Shown here: positions 21,743 to 30,593 of the stretch, in pieces
How the letters are laid out: every line of letters starts with the position of its first letter
Position numbering within the stretch: position 1 is the first letter of the stretch
DNA from: Yamagishiella unicocca
Taxonomy: Eukaryota; Chlorophyta; Chlorophyceae; Chlamydomonadales; Volvocaceae
DNA length: 64,000 bases
Assembly (NCBI GenBank): GCA_003116995.1
Contig: BDSL01000032.1
Span: 496,001-560,000 of the forward strand
Direction of reading: 5' to 3'
The notes under the pieces: generated by a model
What the model saw: only the letters and a program-made list of their open reading frames with translations
Databases searched by the model: none
What the model was told of the DNA's origin: nothing
Position numbers and translations under genes: made by a program

Positions 21743-21888
21743 CCAATCCAATCCCCGCCGTCGACCACTCCAATCCCTGCCGTCCGAAGGTTCAATCCCT
21801 GCCGTCGGACGTTCCAATCCCACCTTTTGACCAATCCAATCCCCAAACCGTGACCAGTCATTTTTACCAATCCCAATCCTTGATACCC
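21738..21888 (+). repeat. CAATCCC-motif array, left
   Basis: About eight copies of CCAATCC or CAATCCC at irregular spacing of roughly 5-25 bases, for example TTCAATCCCTGCCGTCGGAC. A second array with the same heptamer is at 32436-32620. Confidence 0.7.
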
Positions 21889-22282
21889 TTACGCCGAGCA
21901 AAGAATAGGATACGCCAAGCTACCGTATGAAAAAGCCCGCACTGATACGCCATACGCCTGGCGTAAAACATTTGGAGGCCAGTAACACGCCGGACGGTCA
22001 AAAATAATACAGGCGCAACGCTGCCTATGTTCGATCCCGGGCTTGCATGGGCGTCGTACTGTAAGGCCCTTTTTTAAGTTTTGAGTGAGGAGTAGCGGTC
22101 ATCATGCGCTGAAACTCCGTAACTTCACTCCGTAGCTCCGTAGCTAGGTTCAATTCAATAGCAGGGCTGGACACAACACGCAGCATCGGTGAAGAGAAGA
22201 CCATCGCCATCGTCGTCCGCCGTGTCCTACAGGACCACGTCCTCAAAGCGATTTAAAGCTTTCACAAACTATAAAACTAAAG

Positions 22283-23341
22283 ATGGATATGGAGCAACTC
22301 ACTGCGGAACTAGGTCGTTTGCAGTTTAGTGGCAATGACGAGCGGCCTCATTGCTTTGACAAGCCTGTGCAGCTCGTGGATGTCATTCTTGACCCAGAGG
22401 ACGAGATATACCTTCTCCCGCCGTTCCCCAAGGGCCAGCCGCCGCCTCCGGGAACGAGTGTCGTTGGAATGAGCTTCTTCGCGCCCGCAAGCGACCTCTT
22501 CCAGGTTGTTCACGCCTATTTCAAGAAGAAGAACCCGACCGAGACCTGCTACTTGTTGGATCGCGGAGAACTGCCGCCAAGCCTTGGCATATCGCAAGAT
22601 GTCCTCCTCAAGTTCAAACCAGAGAAGCGCTTTGAGCATTTGTACCCGAACTGCTTCAAGTCCTTGACGGTCAGAAACCGAGGTCAGGCACACCCACATG
22701 GCCTTCACTTCTCCGTGTTCCCGGCAGACCGAATGCTCCGCACCGACTTCGAACGCGATGCGGCTGGGCTCAAGCATCAGCTGTGTGAGTACAAGGGTGC
22801 AGGAGGCAGCTCCCAGGACAGCAGCAGCTCCGAGGACCTGGACATCGTGGGGGAGCGAACAGGCATTCCTTCAAATGCCGGCATGCGACTGGTGTGCGAG
22901 GCCCTGCACGCCCTGTTCCAGGCGCCCAACACTCCGCCCAACGACGCTCAGCTCGCGTACCTGTTGCTGCACGACATTGGTGCACGTGACAGACCACTTC
23001 AGTGGCTGCTTCAGGACTCGTCGTATTCGAGGCTTGCTTACAGAGCGGTCTGCTCGTTCGACCCGGACAGCTGTGGCGTCCCCAACGCGTATGGCCACTT
23101 CGATGCATTGCGTTCAAGCCTCGAGAATGTCCTGCCGGCATATCTGCACCAAAGGGATCCGCCATGTGATGACAGGGACGACGAGGCAGGCCAGCAGGCA
23201 GGCGTAGAGCAGCCTGAACTGGTGGCACCCAGCCAGGTGCCTTCCAGCTCACCCAGCCAGGTGCCTTGCAGCTCACCCAGCCAGGTGCCTTCCAGCTCAG
23301 CCAGCCAGGTAATTAAGGGGCATATGTGTAAGCTGTTGTGA
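22283..23341 (+). CDS. Unrecognised protein with SQVPSSSP repeat tail
   Basis: An uninterrupted frame of 352 codons starting MDMEQLTAELGRLQFSG after an AT-rich leader. The first 170 residues look globular (PVQLVDVILDPEDEIYLLPP, FFAPASDLFQVVHAYFKKKN, LKFKPEKRFEHLYPNCFKSL). A Ser/Asp linker follows, then a helical region (MRLVCEALHALFQAPN, AQLAYLLLHDIGARDRPLQW). The tail has repeats of SQVPSSSP encoded by a 24-bp unit at about 23228-23312. The 3' end AGCCAG/GTAATT could be a splice donor, so more exons may follow. I do not recognise a family. Its position inside the repeat island suggests a mobile-element or captured gene. Codon use is less GC-biased than the flanking genes. Confidence 0.45.
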   Translation: MDMEQLTAELGRLQFSGNDERPHCFDKPVQLVDVILDPEDEIYLLPPFPKGQPPPPGTSVVGMSFFAPASDLFQVVHAYFKKKNPTETCYLLDRGELPPSLGISQDVLLKFKPEKRFEHLYPNCFKSLTVRNRGQAHPHGLHFSVFPADRMLRTDFERDAAGLKHQLCEYKGAGGSSQDSSSSEDLDIVGERTGIPSNAGMRLVCEALHALFQAPNTPPNDAQLAYLLLHDIGARDRPLQWLLQDSSYSRLAYRAVCSFDPDSCGVPNAYGHFDALRSSLENVLPAYLHQRDPPCDDRDDEAGQQAGVEQPELVAPSQVPSSSPSQVPCSSPSQVPSSSASQVIKGHMCKLL

Positions 23342-23864
23342 AATGGGACCGTGCAGGCGTCGGATCCTGTCCCTTGGTAGTTACAGCATCATTCTCTGTC
23401 TTGTGTAATATGGTGTATCTCATACACACTTGGATAGAAATGGGTCCACTAAAAAGATCCTCCTCCAATTATCGTACAGTTCATAGGTTAGTTCAATTAC
23501 TCTTTTGGTCGTCTTGACCGCACCATTCCCCAGCCAGTATTGGCGATTGAACTAACTGTGTTTATACGTTATCCTTCTGCCTGCCGTGCTTCTGCCTGGC
23601 TAAATGCTGCCACGGTTGGCCCGTGTTGGTGCGCAGGCCGGATGCCGGGTTGCCAGTTGCCAGGGCTGGTATCGGTACCCGACCTGGATTGATGACGCAT
23701 CTGCTATCCTGCAGCAGCACTACCCGTGTGCTGAACTCCTGCTGGCAGCATGCGGGTCGATGGATCTCTTCATCGACTTTCCGGGTTCAACTGTGGTAAC
23801 TATGCCAGCTGATTTGGAAGGGTTCCCGCCTGCGCAGCAGCACGGTTATGTGGCTTCCATCGAC

Positions 23865-23869
23865 GAGGA
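23865..23869. repeat. Target-site duplication GAGGA, left
   Basis: GAGGA just before the 5' LTR. The same five bases follow the 3' LTR at 30594-30598, and the empty site in the left B copy has GAGGA once. Confidence 0.95.
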
Positions 23870-24285
23870 TGTTGTATTACGGTACCAGTTAGGCCTGTCA
23901 GTCTCCCTTGCCTACTCACTGCTTACTTCCTCTTACTTATCCTTACTTCACTTAACCTTACTTACTCTTGCCGACCGGAGTCTTATCTGGCCGTAACTAA
24001 CTTAACTGCATCTTACTTGTGGTTCGACGTTACTGAACGTCGACCCACGGGGCTTCGCACCTTTGCGTCGCCGTGACACTGGTCACTGGTAGAAGTCTCC
24101 TTGACTTCCGTCTTACTTGTCTATCGGTTGATACTTGGCGGTCTTCGCCTAACGCTGACTGTAGCGGGTTCGCCGGTCGTGCTGTACGACCGCCCACCAG
24201 TGGAGCCCTTCGCTCTAGCTTATCTTTGGCACTTCCCCCAACCGGTAGTTATCTCTACCACCTCTAAAGGACTGGTGGTACAACA
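23870..24285 (+). repeat. 5' LTR
   Basis: 416 bp, starts TGTTGTATTACGG and ends GGTGGTACAACA. It is rich in CTTAC repeats over about 23920-23975. I found no difference from the 3' LTR. Confidence 0.95.
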
Positions 24286-24286
24286 G

Positions 24287-24300
24287 TGGTATCGAGACGG
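24287..24300 (+). other. Primer-binding site
   Basis: TGGTATCGAGACGG begins one base after the 5' LTR. It resembles the TGGTATC start of the initiator-Met tRNA site used by many plant LTR elements. Confidence 0.6.
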
Positions 24301-24509
24301 CCTTCCTGGCGTCTCGCAAACTCTCTCAAACGCTTCCTAACGCTTCCGCATCTTCGATGTCCGACCTGATGGACCTCCACATCCACCTGGCAAACCCCGA
24401 TCTGACTATGGGTATGCGCGCTTGACTGATTCACGCTTATTCGTGTTCTTTCCTTCGCGTTGTGCCTACTTACTAGCTGTCTTCGCAGAGGAGTCGATCT
24501 TCCTAGCCG

Positions 24510-25904
24510 GTGGTGAGGCGTCTCGCACTCGCGACGCCGGTACGCAGGCTACTTTGTCTTATAGCACCGGTACGCATGGAACGCCTCTTCGCACTCGGCA
24601 GTGGCCGGCGCACTCAGGGACACTTGGGTCGAACTGTCGCCATCCCTGCGCCTGCTGCCGTTGGTCCTCTTGCTGCCCCTGTCGATGTCCCTGCTCCTGT
24701 CCTGAATCCCGTAGCTGCTCCACTTGCCGGGATTGCTAACGCTGGAGTAGGGATCCCTCCGGCGCTCGGTCTGCCGCCCGCACTTGCTGGCGCTAACTTG
24801 CTCGGGCCGGTTTTGTTTCAGCCTGTCCCCGCTAATCAACAACCGCATGCGCTTCCTTTTGTGCCGTTTCCCGCGCCTCCTGCGCCCCTTGCCGCGCCGG
24901 TGTCGAACTTTGCACACGCCCATGCCGTTGTTGCGACTAACGCTGGACTGGCCGCGCCTTACCTCGCAGCTGCCCAGACGGACGACATGCCGCCTGTGCC
25001 GCCTTCTGTGACCCACGCGCCGCCCACTTTGGCTGCGGCGTCCATCGGTCATCAGGCCACTTCGGCTGGCGGCCCTTCTTCGGGTGACCTTCCGCGGGTT
25101 AGTATTCCACCGCCGGTACTTAACCTAGATGAGCGGCTAGATTCTAAGAAGACGTCTGCCCGCGTTCGGTCCTTCCTTCGCGATGTTCGACTGTTCTTTT
25201 CGGTCGTGTCCTGGGGCCGCCATGAGTCTTCCTGCCTTCTGTATATGTCGCAAGCGTTGCGTGGTATCGCGAAGCTGTGGTACGACGAGTGGTCTCTTTC
25301 CCAGCCCGCGTCCCGCTTGACCGTACAGTCCGTTATCGATGCGCTTACCATTCGCTTCGCGCCCCAAATCCAGACCTTAGAGACTGAAGCACGTTATCGC
25401 CTTCGTGACCTTTCCTTTCGCATGACTTCCGGCGAGACCGTTGCTGCCTATCAGAGCCGACTCGAGGCGATCCTCTCCGAAATCCCTTCGGTGACGGAGG
25501 AGGAACGCCGGTTTTGGTTCCTGGAAGGCCTTTCCGCTAGCTTGGCACCTGCCTGCGCGTCTGACTTTCACGGCCGTCCCTTTTCCTCGTATTCCGACTT
25601 GGTTCAGCATGCCATCGGCGAGGAAGCCAAGGCCTTCGTCCGCCGGCGCACCCAATCCTCTTTGCGCTCTCACGCTGCCATCTTACAGGCCGTTCCCGAC
25701 TTTGAGGACGACGCCGACGACGTGCCGCCTGCCAAGAAGCCGCGTGGCGCGCCTCGCGCTGCTGCTGCTGCCGTTGCTCCGCGTGGGGGTCGCGGGGGTC
25801 GCGGGGGTCGGGGGGCCGCAGCGGCCGCTCCGGCCGTGGCCGTCACGGGGGCTGTGGGCAGCCGGATGCGGGGGCGATGGAGGTGGACCCCTTGGCCGTG
25901 CTAA
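24510..25904 (+). CDS. Retrotransposon gag
   Basis: A frame of 464 codons. A Pro/Ala-rich N-terminus is followed by the retrotransposon gag domain from about residue 205 (ERLDSKKTSARVRSFLRDVR, SQALRGIAKLWYDEWSLSQP, LSFRMTSGETVAAYQSRLEA, GLSASLAPACASDFHGRPFS). An RGG-rich basic stretch follows, after which the frame drifts. The true start is more likely the ATG at 24576 (MERLFALGSGRR). The zinc knuckle lies in the -1 frame just downstream, so the ORF as read stops early at 25904. Confidence 0.85.
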   Translation: MVRRLALATPVRRLLCLIAPVRMERLFALGSGRRTQGHLGRTVAIPAPAAVGPLAAPVDVPAPVLNPVAAPLAGIANAGVGIPPALGLPPALAGANLLGPVLFQPVPANQQPHALPFVPFPAPPAPLAAPVSNFAHAHAVVATNAGLAAPYLAAAQTDDMPPVPPSVTHAPPTLAAASIGHQATSAGGPSSGDLPRVSIPPPVLNLDERLDSKKTSARVRSFLRDVRLFFSVVSWGRHESSCLLYMSQALRGIAKLWYDEWSLSQPASRLTVQSVIDALTIRFAPQIQTLETEARYRLRDLSFRMTSGETVAAYQSRLEAILSEIPSVTEEERRFWFLEGLSASLAPACASDFHGRPFSSYSDLVQHAIGEEAKAFVRRRTQSSLRSHAAILQAVPDFEDDADDVPPAKKPRGAPRAAAAAVAPRGGRGGRGGRGAAAAAPAVAVTGAVGSRMRGRWRWTPWPC

Positions 25905-26089
25905 CGCAGTTTTTTGATCAGCATGGTCGCGCGCTGCCCCTGGGCACGGTTCGCGCGATGATTGCTGACCACCAGTGTTTCTCCTGCGGGTCTAAGGAGC
26001 ACGCCTACGCGCAGTGTGACAAACTTAGCCCGGCTGCGATTGCGGGGCAGGCTGCGTACAACGCGCGCAAGGCCGCCAAGCGGAAATAG
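25877..26089 (+). CDS. Gag C-terminus with CCHC zinc knuckle (shifted frame)
   Basis: CFSCGSKEHAYAQC is a CX2CX4HX4C nucleic-acid-binding knuckle, followed by a basic tail ending KAAKRK and a TAG stop. It is in the -1 frame relative to the main gag ORF; the change must occur in the G-rich run at about 25790-25815. It is in the same frame as pol, which continues 12 bases after the TAG. Confidence 0.8.
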   Translation: MEVDPLAVLTQFFDQHGRALPLGTVRAMIADHQCFSCGSKEHAYAQCDKLSPAAIAGQAAYNARKAAKRK

Positions 26090-26101
26090 GGGGTTGCTCA
26101 G

Positions 26102-29100
26102 GTGCTGTCGGGGGGTTCCTCGCCTGAGTTGTTGCCTCCACCGCCTGACTTGATTGTTCGCCGCCCTGTTCGGGCTCTGCTGCCTTCTGCATTAACTGAG
26201 TTGGAGACTTCCGTGGGTCGCCCGTTCACGTTTGATGCCGTCGCTGTTTGCGCTGGTTTCGACTCTTCTTGTAACCTATTCGCGCCCCGCGGTCGTTCTT
26301 TCTCCTCCGTTGATGTTGGCGGTCACACAATCCTGGCGGTTCCCTCCACCGTTTCGCACTTGCGTTCATTGCTTTCTCACTACCGTGCATGCAAGCGTCG
26401 CCGACCTGACTCCGCCTTGGCCCTCTTGGTTCCGGCTCACGTCGCCGCGCGCAGCGCCGCGCTCCTCTCAGGTATGCGTTGTCTTCGTCGCTTTGCTGCC
26501 GGTACGTCTCTGTTTGCTGGCTTGTCTGTTGATGGTCGTACCGTTACCCTGCCTGGCCTGCCTTATGCCGCCGAGCTTTGGTACGACTCCGCACTGCCCT
26601 GTTCCGCTCCGCCTTCTGAGCCCTTTGTCTCTTCTTTGGCAGTTGCTTCTTCCCTTTCGACAGGTGGTTCGTTGCCTGTGATCCCTGTCACTGCTGTCAA
26701 CCTCGCCCTTACTGCCTTGCTCGACTCGGGTGCCAGCCACGACTTCATCGGTACTCCCGTCGTCCACCGCCTTGGTTTGCCTATTCGGCCGTGCTCCTGG
26801 TCGCACGTTCACCTCGCTGACGGTGGTAAGCAGGCTATCTTGGGCCAGGTTACGCTTCGCCTTTCTGTGGGCTCCCTTCGCCTTACTGTTAACCCGTACG
26901 TGCTTGCCGAGCTGACTGATGCCGCTTCGTACATCTTGGGTTCTGCTACTTTGCAAAAGCACTTTGCTGTTATGGACTATGCTGCACGTTCGTTGTTGCT
27001 GCGCTCTGCCCGTGGGTCGCCGTGTCGCGTGTCTTGGCTCGCGTCGCCGGCTCAGGGGGGGCCACCCGCTGCGGATGCTGCGCCGTGCGTGAATTTCGCC
27101 GCTGCTGCTTTGCTCGCTGCCTCTGCTTCCGTCGCTTCGGGCTCTTCTGCGCGCCCCACTGTTACGAGCTGTGGTCGTAAGGAGGCTATGCGATGGCTCC
27201 GTAAGGGTGCCCATGCGTTGCTTGTCCGCCCTACTGTTCACCTTAACGCTGCTGCTGTGCCAGCTGAGACGCAGGATCCAGCTGTCGTGTCGCTTCTTAG
27301 CGAATACGCAGACGTTTTCCGCGAGATCCCCGGGCTTCCTCCGGTCCGACCCGTGGACCATACCATCCCTTTGACTCCAGGCGCTCAGCCCGTTTCGCGT
27401 CCAATGTATCGCTTGAGTCCCTTGGAGCTCGACGAGGTTAAACGGCAAGTAACTGACTTGCTTGCTAAAGGTATGATTCGTCCCAGCACGTCCCCTTACT
27501 CTGCCCCGATCCTGTTCGTGGGTAAGAAGGACGGGAGTCTGCGCATGTGCATTGACTACCGTGGCCTGAACGCGGTGACTGTGAAGAATCGCTACCCTTT
27601 GCCTCGCGTCGACGACTTGCTTGACAAACTGCGTGGGTCTGCTTACTTTAGCTCCATTGATCTGCAGCAGGGCTACAACCAGATTCGCATTGCTGACTCC
27701 GATATCCCTGCCACGGCCTTTCGCACGCCCTTTGGTCACTTTGAGTACACCGTGTTGAGCTTTGGCTTGGTTAACGCCCCTGCCACCTTCCAAGCTTGCA
27801 TGGACCGTATGCTCAGGCCGTACATCGATAAGTTTGTCGTGTGCTACCTGGACGATATCCTGATTTACTCCAAAACCAAGGAAGAGCACTTGCATCACCT
27901 TCGTATGGTCCTGGACGTTCTTCGCAAACACCAGCTTTACGCCAAACTTTCCAAGTGCCACTGGGTGCAGGAGCAGGTCGAATACCTTGGCCACGTGGTG
28001 TCGGCGGATGGTATTCGCATGGATCCTCGTAAGGTTGCCGCCGTGCGTGACTGGCCTGTCCCTTCCGGTGTCCAGGAGCTTCGCAAGTTTTTGGGTCTTA
28101 CCAACTACTTCCGTAAGTTTGTCGCGCGCTACTCGATCGTTGCTGCGCCCCTTACTTCCCTGACGCGCCAGAATGCTTTTCTGTCCGCTGCCGCCTGGAC
28201 TCCTGCTTGTCAACTTGCTTTCGATGAACTTAAGCGTGCTGTCGCTGAGGACATTGTTTTGAGCTTTCCCGACTACTCCGCGCCTTTTCGTGTCGAGTTG
28301 CTTACCGACGCCTCCTTGCACGGTTCGGGTGCTGTCTTGCTGCAAAACGGTCGTCCTGTTGCCTTTGCCAGTAAAAAGTTTTCCTCCGCAGAGCGTAACT
28401 ACACAACGGGTGAACAAGAGCTCCTTGCGGTTGTCCACGCCCTTCGCGAGTGGCGCTGCTATCTTGAGGGCCGTTCCTTTGTGGTTAAGACCGATCACAA
28501 GCCGCTCACTTACTTGCAGGGTGTGCCTACTTTGAACCGCCGGCAGGCTCGCTGGATGGAGTTCATGGCCCGGTTTAACTTCACTTGGGAGTATCTTGCC
28601 GGTACCCTTAACATTGCTGACGCCCTTAGTCGCCACCCGTCTCTCTTTTCGGCTGTACTGTCCGTCGTTACACGTCGCCAGTCCGCCGCTTCGGAACTTA
28701 CTGTCTCAGGGTTTACTTCGCGCCTTATCGCGGCTTACGCAACGGACCCGTGGTTCACTGACGCTGATAACACCTCTTCCCTTACCTGCGAGCGTGGCCT
28801 TTGGCTTTGCACCACCGGTGATCAGCGCCTGGTGGTTGTGCCCAACGATGATCAACTTCGCCACGACATCCTGACTCGCTGCCATTCGGACCCTCTTTCC
28901 GGTCATCCTGGTGTTTCCCGCTTGGTCGACCTCGTCCGCCGCACCTTTTGGTGGTCCAGCCTGGTTCGCGACGCCGCGCGCTTCGTGGAACGCTGTGACA
29001 CCTGCCAACGCAACAAGCCTTTGTCCGGTAAACCTCATGGGCTTCTCCAGCCTCTGCCTGTTCCGGACGCTCCCTGGGATAGCGTGTCGCTTGACTACGT

Positions 29101-29290
29101 CGTTGCCTTGCCCAAAACTGAGGGGGGATACGACGCCGTGCTTGTTTTGGTCGATCGCTTGACTAAAATGGTGCATCTTGTGCCTACGACCACCACTGTC
29201 ACTGCTGAACAAACCGCCCGTGCGTATTTTGACCGCAGTTCGGTAGTAAGTTTTGGGCCGCTTTGGGTGACTTGGTCGGTACTCGTGTGA
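26102..29290 (+). CDS. Retrotransposon pol (protease, RT, RNase H, integrase N-part)
   Basis: A frame of about 1,060 codons with no ATG at its start; it follows the gag knuckle frame across a TAG. Protease: ALLDSGASHDFIG (active-site DSGA). Reverse transcriptase: LRMCIDYRGLNAVT, FSSIDLQQGYNQI, CYLDDILIYSK (catalytic YLDD). RNase H: LLTDASLHGSGAVL and VKTDHKPL. Integrase: HHCC zinc domain (GHPGVSRLVDLVRRTFW and CDTCQRNK) and the first catalytic Asp in SLDYVVALPK. After YFDR the frame runs out because a stretch is missing. The C-terminal part continues in another frame. Confidence 0.95.
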   Translation: MLSGGSSPELLPPPPDLIVRRPVRALLPSALTELETSVGRPFTFDAVAVCAGFDSSCNLFAPRGRSFSSVDVGGHTILAVPSTVSHLRSLLSHYRACKRRRPDSALALLVPAHVAARSAALLSGMRCLRRFAAGTSLFAGLSVDGRTVTLPGLPYAAELWYDSALPCSAPPSEPFVSSLAVASSLSTGGSLPVIPVTAVNLALTALLDSGASHDFIGTPVVHRLGLPIRPCSWSHVHLADGGKQAILGQVTLRLSVGSLRLTVNPYVLAELTDAASYILGSATLQKHFAVMDYAARSLLLRSARGSPCRVSWLASPAQGGPPAADAAPCVNFAAAALLAASASVASGSSARPTVTSCGRKEAMRWLRKGAHALLVRPTVHLNAAAVPAETQDPAVVSLLSEYADVFREIPGLPPVRPVDHTIPLTPGAQPVSRPMYRLSPLELDEVKRQVTDLLAKGMIRPSTSPYSAPILFVGKKDGSLRMCIDYRGLNAVTVKNRYPLPRVDDLLDKLRGSAYFSSIDLQQGYNQIRIADSDIPATAFRTPFGHFEYTVLSFGLVNAPATFQACMDRMLRPYIDKFVVCYLDDILIYSKTKEEHLHHLRMVLDVLRKHQLYAKLSKCHWVQEQVEYLGHVVSADGIRMDPRKVAAVRDWPVPSGVQELRKFLGLTNYFRKFVARYSIVAAPLTSLTRQNAFLSAAAWTPACQLAFDELKRAVAEDIVLSFPDYSAPFRVELLTDASLHGSGAVLLQNGRPVAFASKKFSSAERNYTTGEQELLAVVHALREWRCYLEGRSFVVKTDHKPLTYLQGVPTLNRRQARWMEFMARFNFTWEYLAGTLNIADALSRHPSLFSAVLSVVTRRQSAASELTVSGFTSRLIAAYATDPWFTDADNTSSLTCERGLWLCTTGDQRLVVVPNDDQLRHDILTRCHSDPLSGHPGVSRLVDLVRRTFWWSSLVRDAARFVERCDTCQRNKPLSGKPHGLLQPLPVPDAPWDSVSLDYVVALPKTEGGYDAVLVLVDRLTKMVHLVPTTTTVTAEQTARAYFDRSSVVSFGPLWVTWSVLV

Positions 29291-30129
29291 ATCTGTCCAC
29301 GGCATACCACCCCCAGACTGATGGGCAAACTGAACGCATGAATCGCACTCTAGGTGACGTACTTCGCAACTTTGCCGGCTTGCACCCTGACACGTGGGAT
29401 ACACACTTGGCTGCTGCTGAATTTGCCATGAACAATGCTGTCAATCGTTCAACTGGGCAGTCCCCGTTCTTCCTGAATTACGGATTTCACCCGGCGACTC
29501 CTGTGTCCCGTGAGCTTGACATTCCGGTGCCCGCAGCGAAGGCTTTCGTCGAGTCTTTTGTCACCCGCCTGTCTGAGGCCAAACGATGCTTGGAGGCTGC
29601 GCAACAGCGTACTACGGCGTACTACAACCTTGGCAAGAAGGACATCACCTTTGCTGCGGGTGATCAGGTCCTACTGAGCACGAAGAACTTGCGCTCCTTG
29701 TCGGGTACGCGTAAACTTCAGCCACGCTGGATTGGCCCTTTCGCTGTTAAACGCATGGTTGGGAATGCGGCTGTCGAACTCATCCTGCCTGCGGACTTGC
29801 GCATTCATCCCACGTTCCATGTTTCCTTGGTGCGACCGTACCGGGCGCCAATGGACACTGGACCATCTGACACTGAACACCCCTCGGCAGTTGAGCCGCC
29901 TCCCATAACCTGGGCCGCCGCCGAACCTCTGTTTGCCGTTGAGCGTGTATTGGACCACCGCATACGCCGCCCAGGAAAAGGTCGCCGTCGCCGGTCTGTC
30001 CATGAGTACTTGGTCAAGTGGAAGAACTACTCGTCTGAACATAACAGCTGGGAACCTGCGCGCAACTTTACCCCTGACATGAAACCTGTGCTTGACGCGT
30101 TTCGCAGCCGGGAGCGTGACGTTTCTTAG
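29248..30129 (+). CDS. Integrase C-part and chromodomain (shifted frame)
   Basis: It resumes the integrase core at SKFWAALGDLVGTRVNLSTA, with the third catalytic residue in HPQTDGQTERMNR, the GPFAVKRMVGNAAVEL domain and a C-terminal chromodomain (AVERVLDHRI...EYLVKWKNYSSEHNSWEP) ending at a TAG near 30129. Chromodomains direct integration to particular chromatin. Compared with family members, roughly 20-25 residues between YFDR and SKFW are absent, including the segment that normally holds the second catalytic Asp. Confidence 0.9.
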   Translation, partial: KFWAALGDLVGTRVNLSTAYHPQTDGQTERMNRTLGDVLRNFAGLHPDTWDTHLAAAEFAMNNAVNRSTGQSPFFLNYGFHPATPVSRELDIPVPAAKAFVESFVTRLSEAKRCLEAAQQRTTAYYNLGKKDITFAAGDQVLLSTKNLRSLSGTRKLQPRWIGPFAVKRMVGNAAVELILPADLRIHPTFHVSLVRPYRAPMDTGPSDTEHPSAVEPPPITWAAAEPLFAVERVLDHRIRRPGKGRRRRSVHEYLVKWKNYSSEHNSWEPARNFTPDMKPVLDAFRSRERDVS

Positions 30130-30162
30130 TCACTCCTGTGGCGACGCGGGGACGCTTCGTCC

Positions 30163-30176
30163 TGGAGGGGGGATAG
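30163..30176 (+). other. Polypurine tract
   Basis: TGGAGGGGGGATAG directly before the 3' LTR, the usual plus-strand primer site. Confidence 0.85.
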
Positions 30177-30177
30177 T

Positions 30178-30593
30178 TGTTGTATTACGGTACCAGTTAG
30201 GCCTGTCAGTCTCCCTTGCCTACTCACTGCTTACTTCCTCTTACTTATCCTTACTTCACTTAACCTTACTTACTCTTGCCGACCGGAGTCTTATCTGGCC
30301 GTAACTAACTTAACTGCATCTTACTTGTGGTTCGACGTTACTGAACGTCGACCCACGGGGCTTCGCACCTTTGCGTCGCCGTGACACTGGTCACTGGTAG
30401 AAGTCTCCTTGACTTCCGTCTTACTTGTCTATCGGTTGATACTTGGCGGTCTTCGCCTAACGCTGACTGTAGCGGGTTCGCCGGTCGTGCTGTACGACCG
30501 CCCACCAGTGGAGCCCTTCGCTCTAGCTTATCTTTGGCACTTCCCCCAACCGGTAGTTATCTCTACCACCTCTAAAGGACTGGTGGTACAACA
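30178..30593 (+). repeat. 3' LTR
   Basis: 416 bp, identical by eye to the 5' LTR; followed by the target duplication GAGGA. Confidence 0.95.

Larger units (their letters stand above)
21101..22282. other. No gene seen; two repeat arrays
   Basis: After the purine-rich tail of segment C I see no gene. The stretch holds the two arrays listed at 21629-21742 and 21738-21888. The last 50 bases before 22283 are AT-rich (ACTATAAAACTAAAG) and could be a promoter for the next frame. Confidence 0.4.
23870..30593 (+). mobile_element. Ty3/gypsy chromovirus LTR retrotransposon
   Basis: A complete 6,724-bp element: TG...CA LTRs of 416 bp, primer-binding site, gag with a CCHC knuckle, protease, reverse transcriptase, RNase H, integrase and a C-terminal chromodomain, polypurine tract, and a 5-bp target duplication. 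The order protease-RT-RNaseH-integrase and the chromodomain place it in the Ty3/gypsy chromoviruses. The two LTRs look identical over their full length, so insertion was recent. Coding is damaged by a frame change in gag and an internal deletion in integrase, so this copy is probably not autonomous. Confidence 0.95.

Noticed and set aside
21738..21888. CAATCCC array as a CRISPR-like array
   Set aside because: Repeats are only seven bases, spacing is irregular, and the genome is eukaryotic.
25609..25917. Separate small gene overlapping gag
   Set aside because: It is the third frame of the GC-rich gag 3' part; the knuckle is in another frame.
26468..28636. 722-codon minus-strand frame
   Set aside because: It is a shadow of retrotransposon pol, whose protease, RT and RNase H motifs are on the plus strand.
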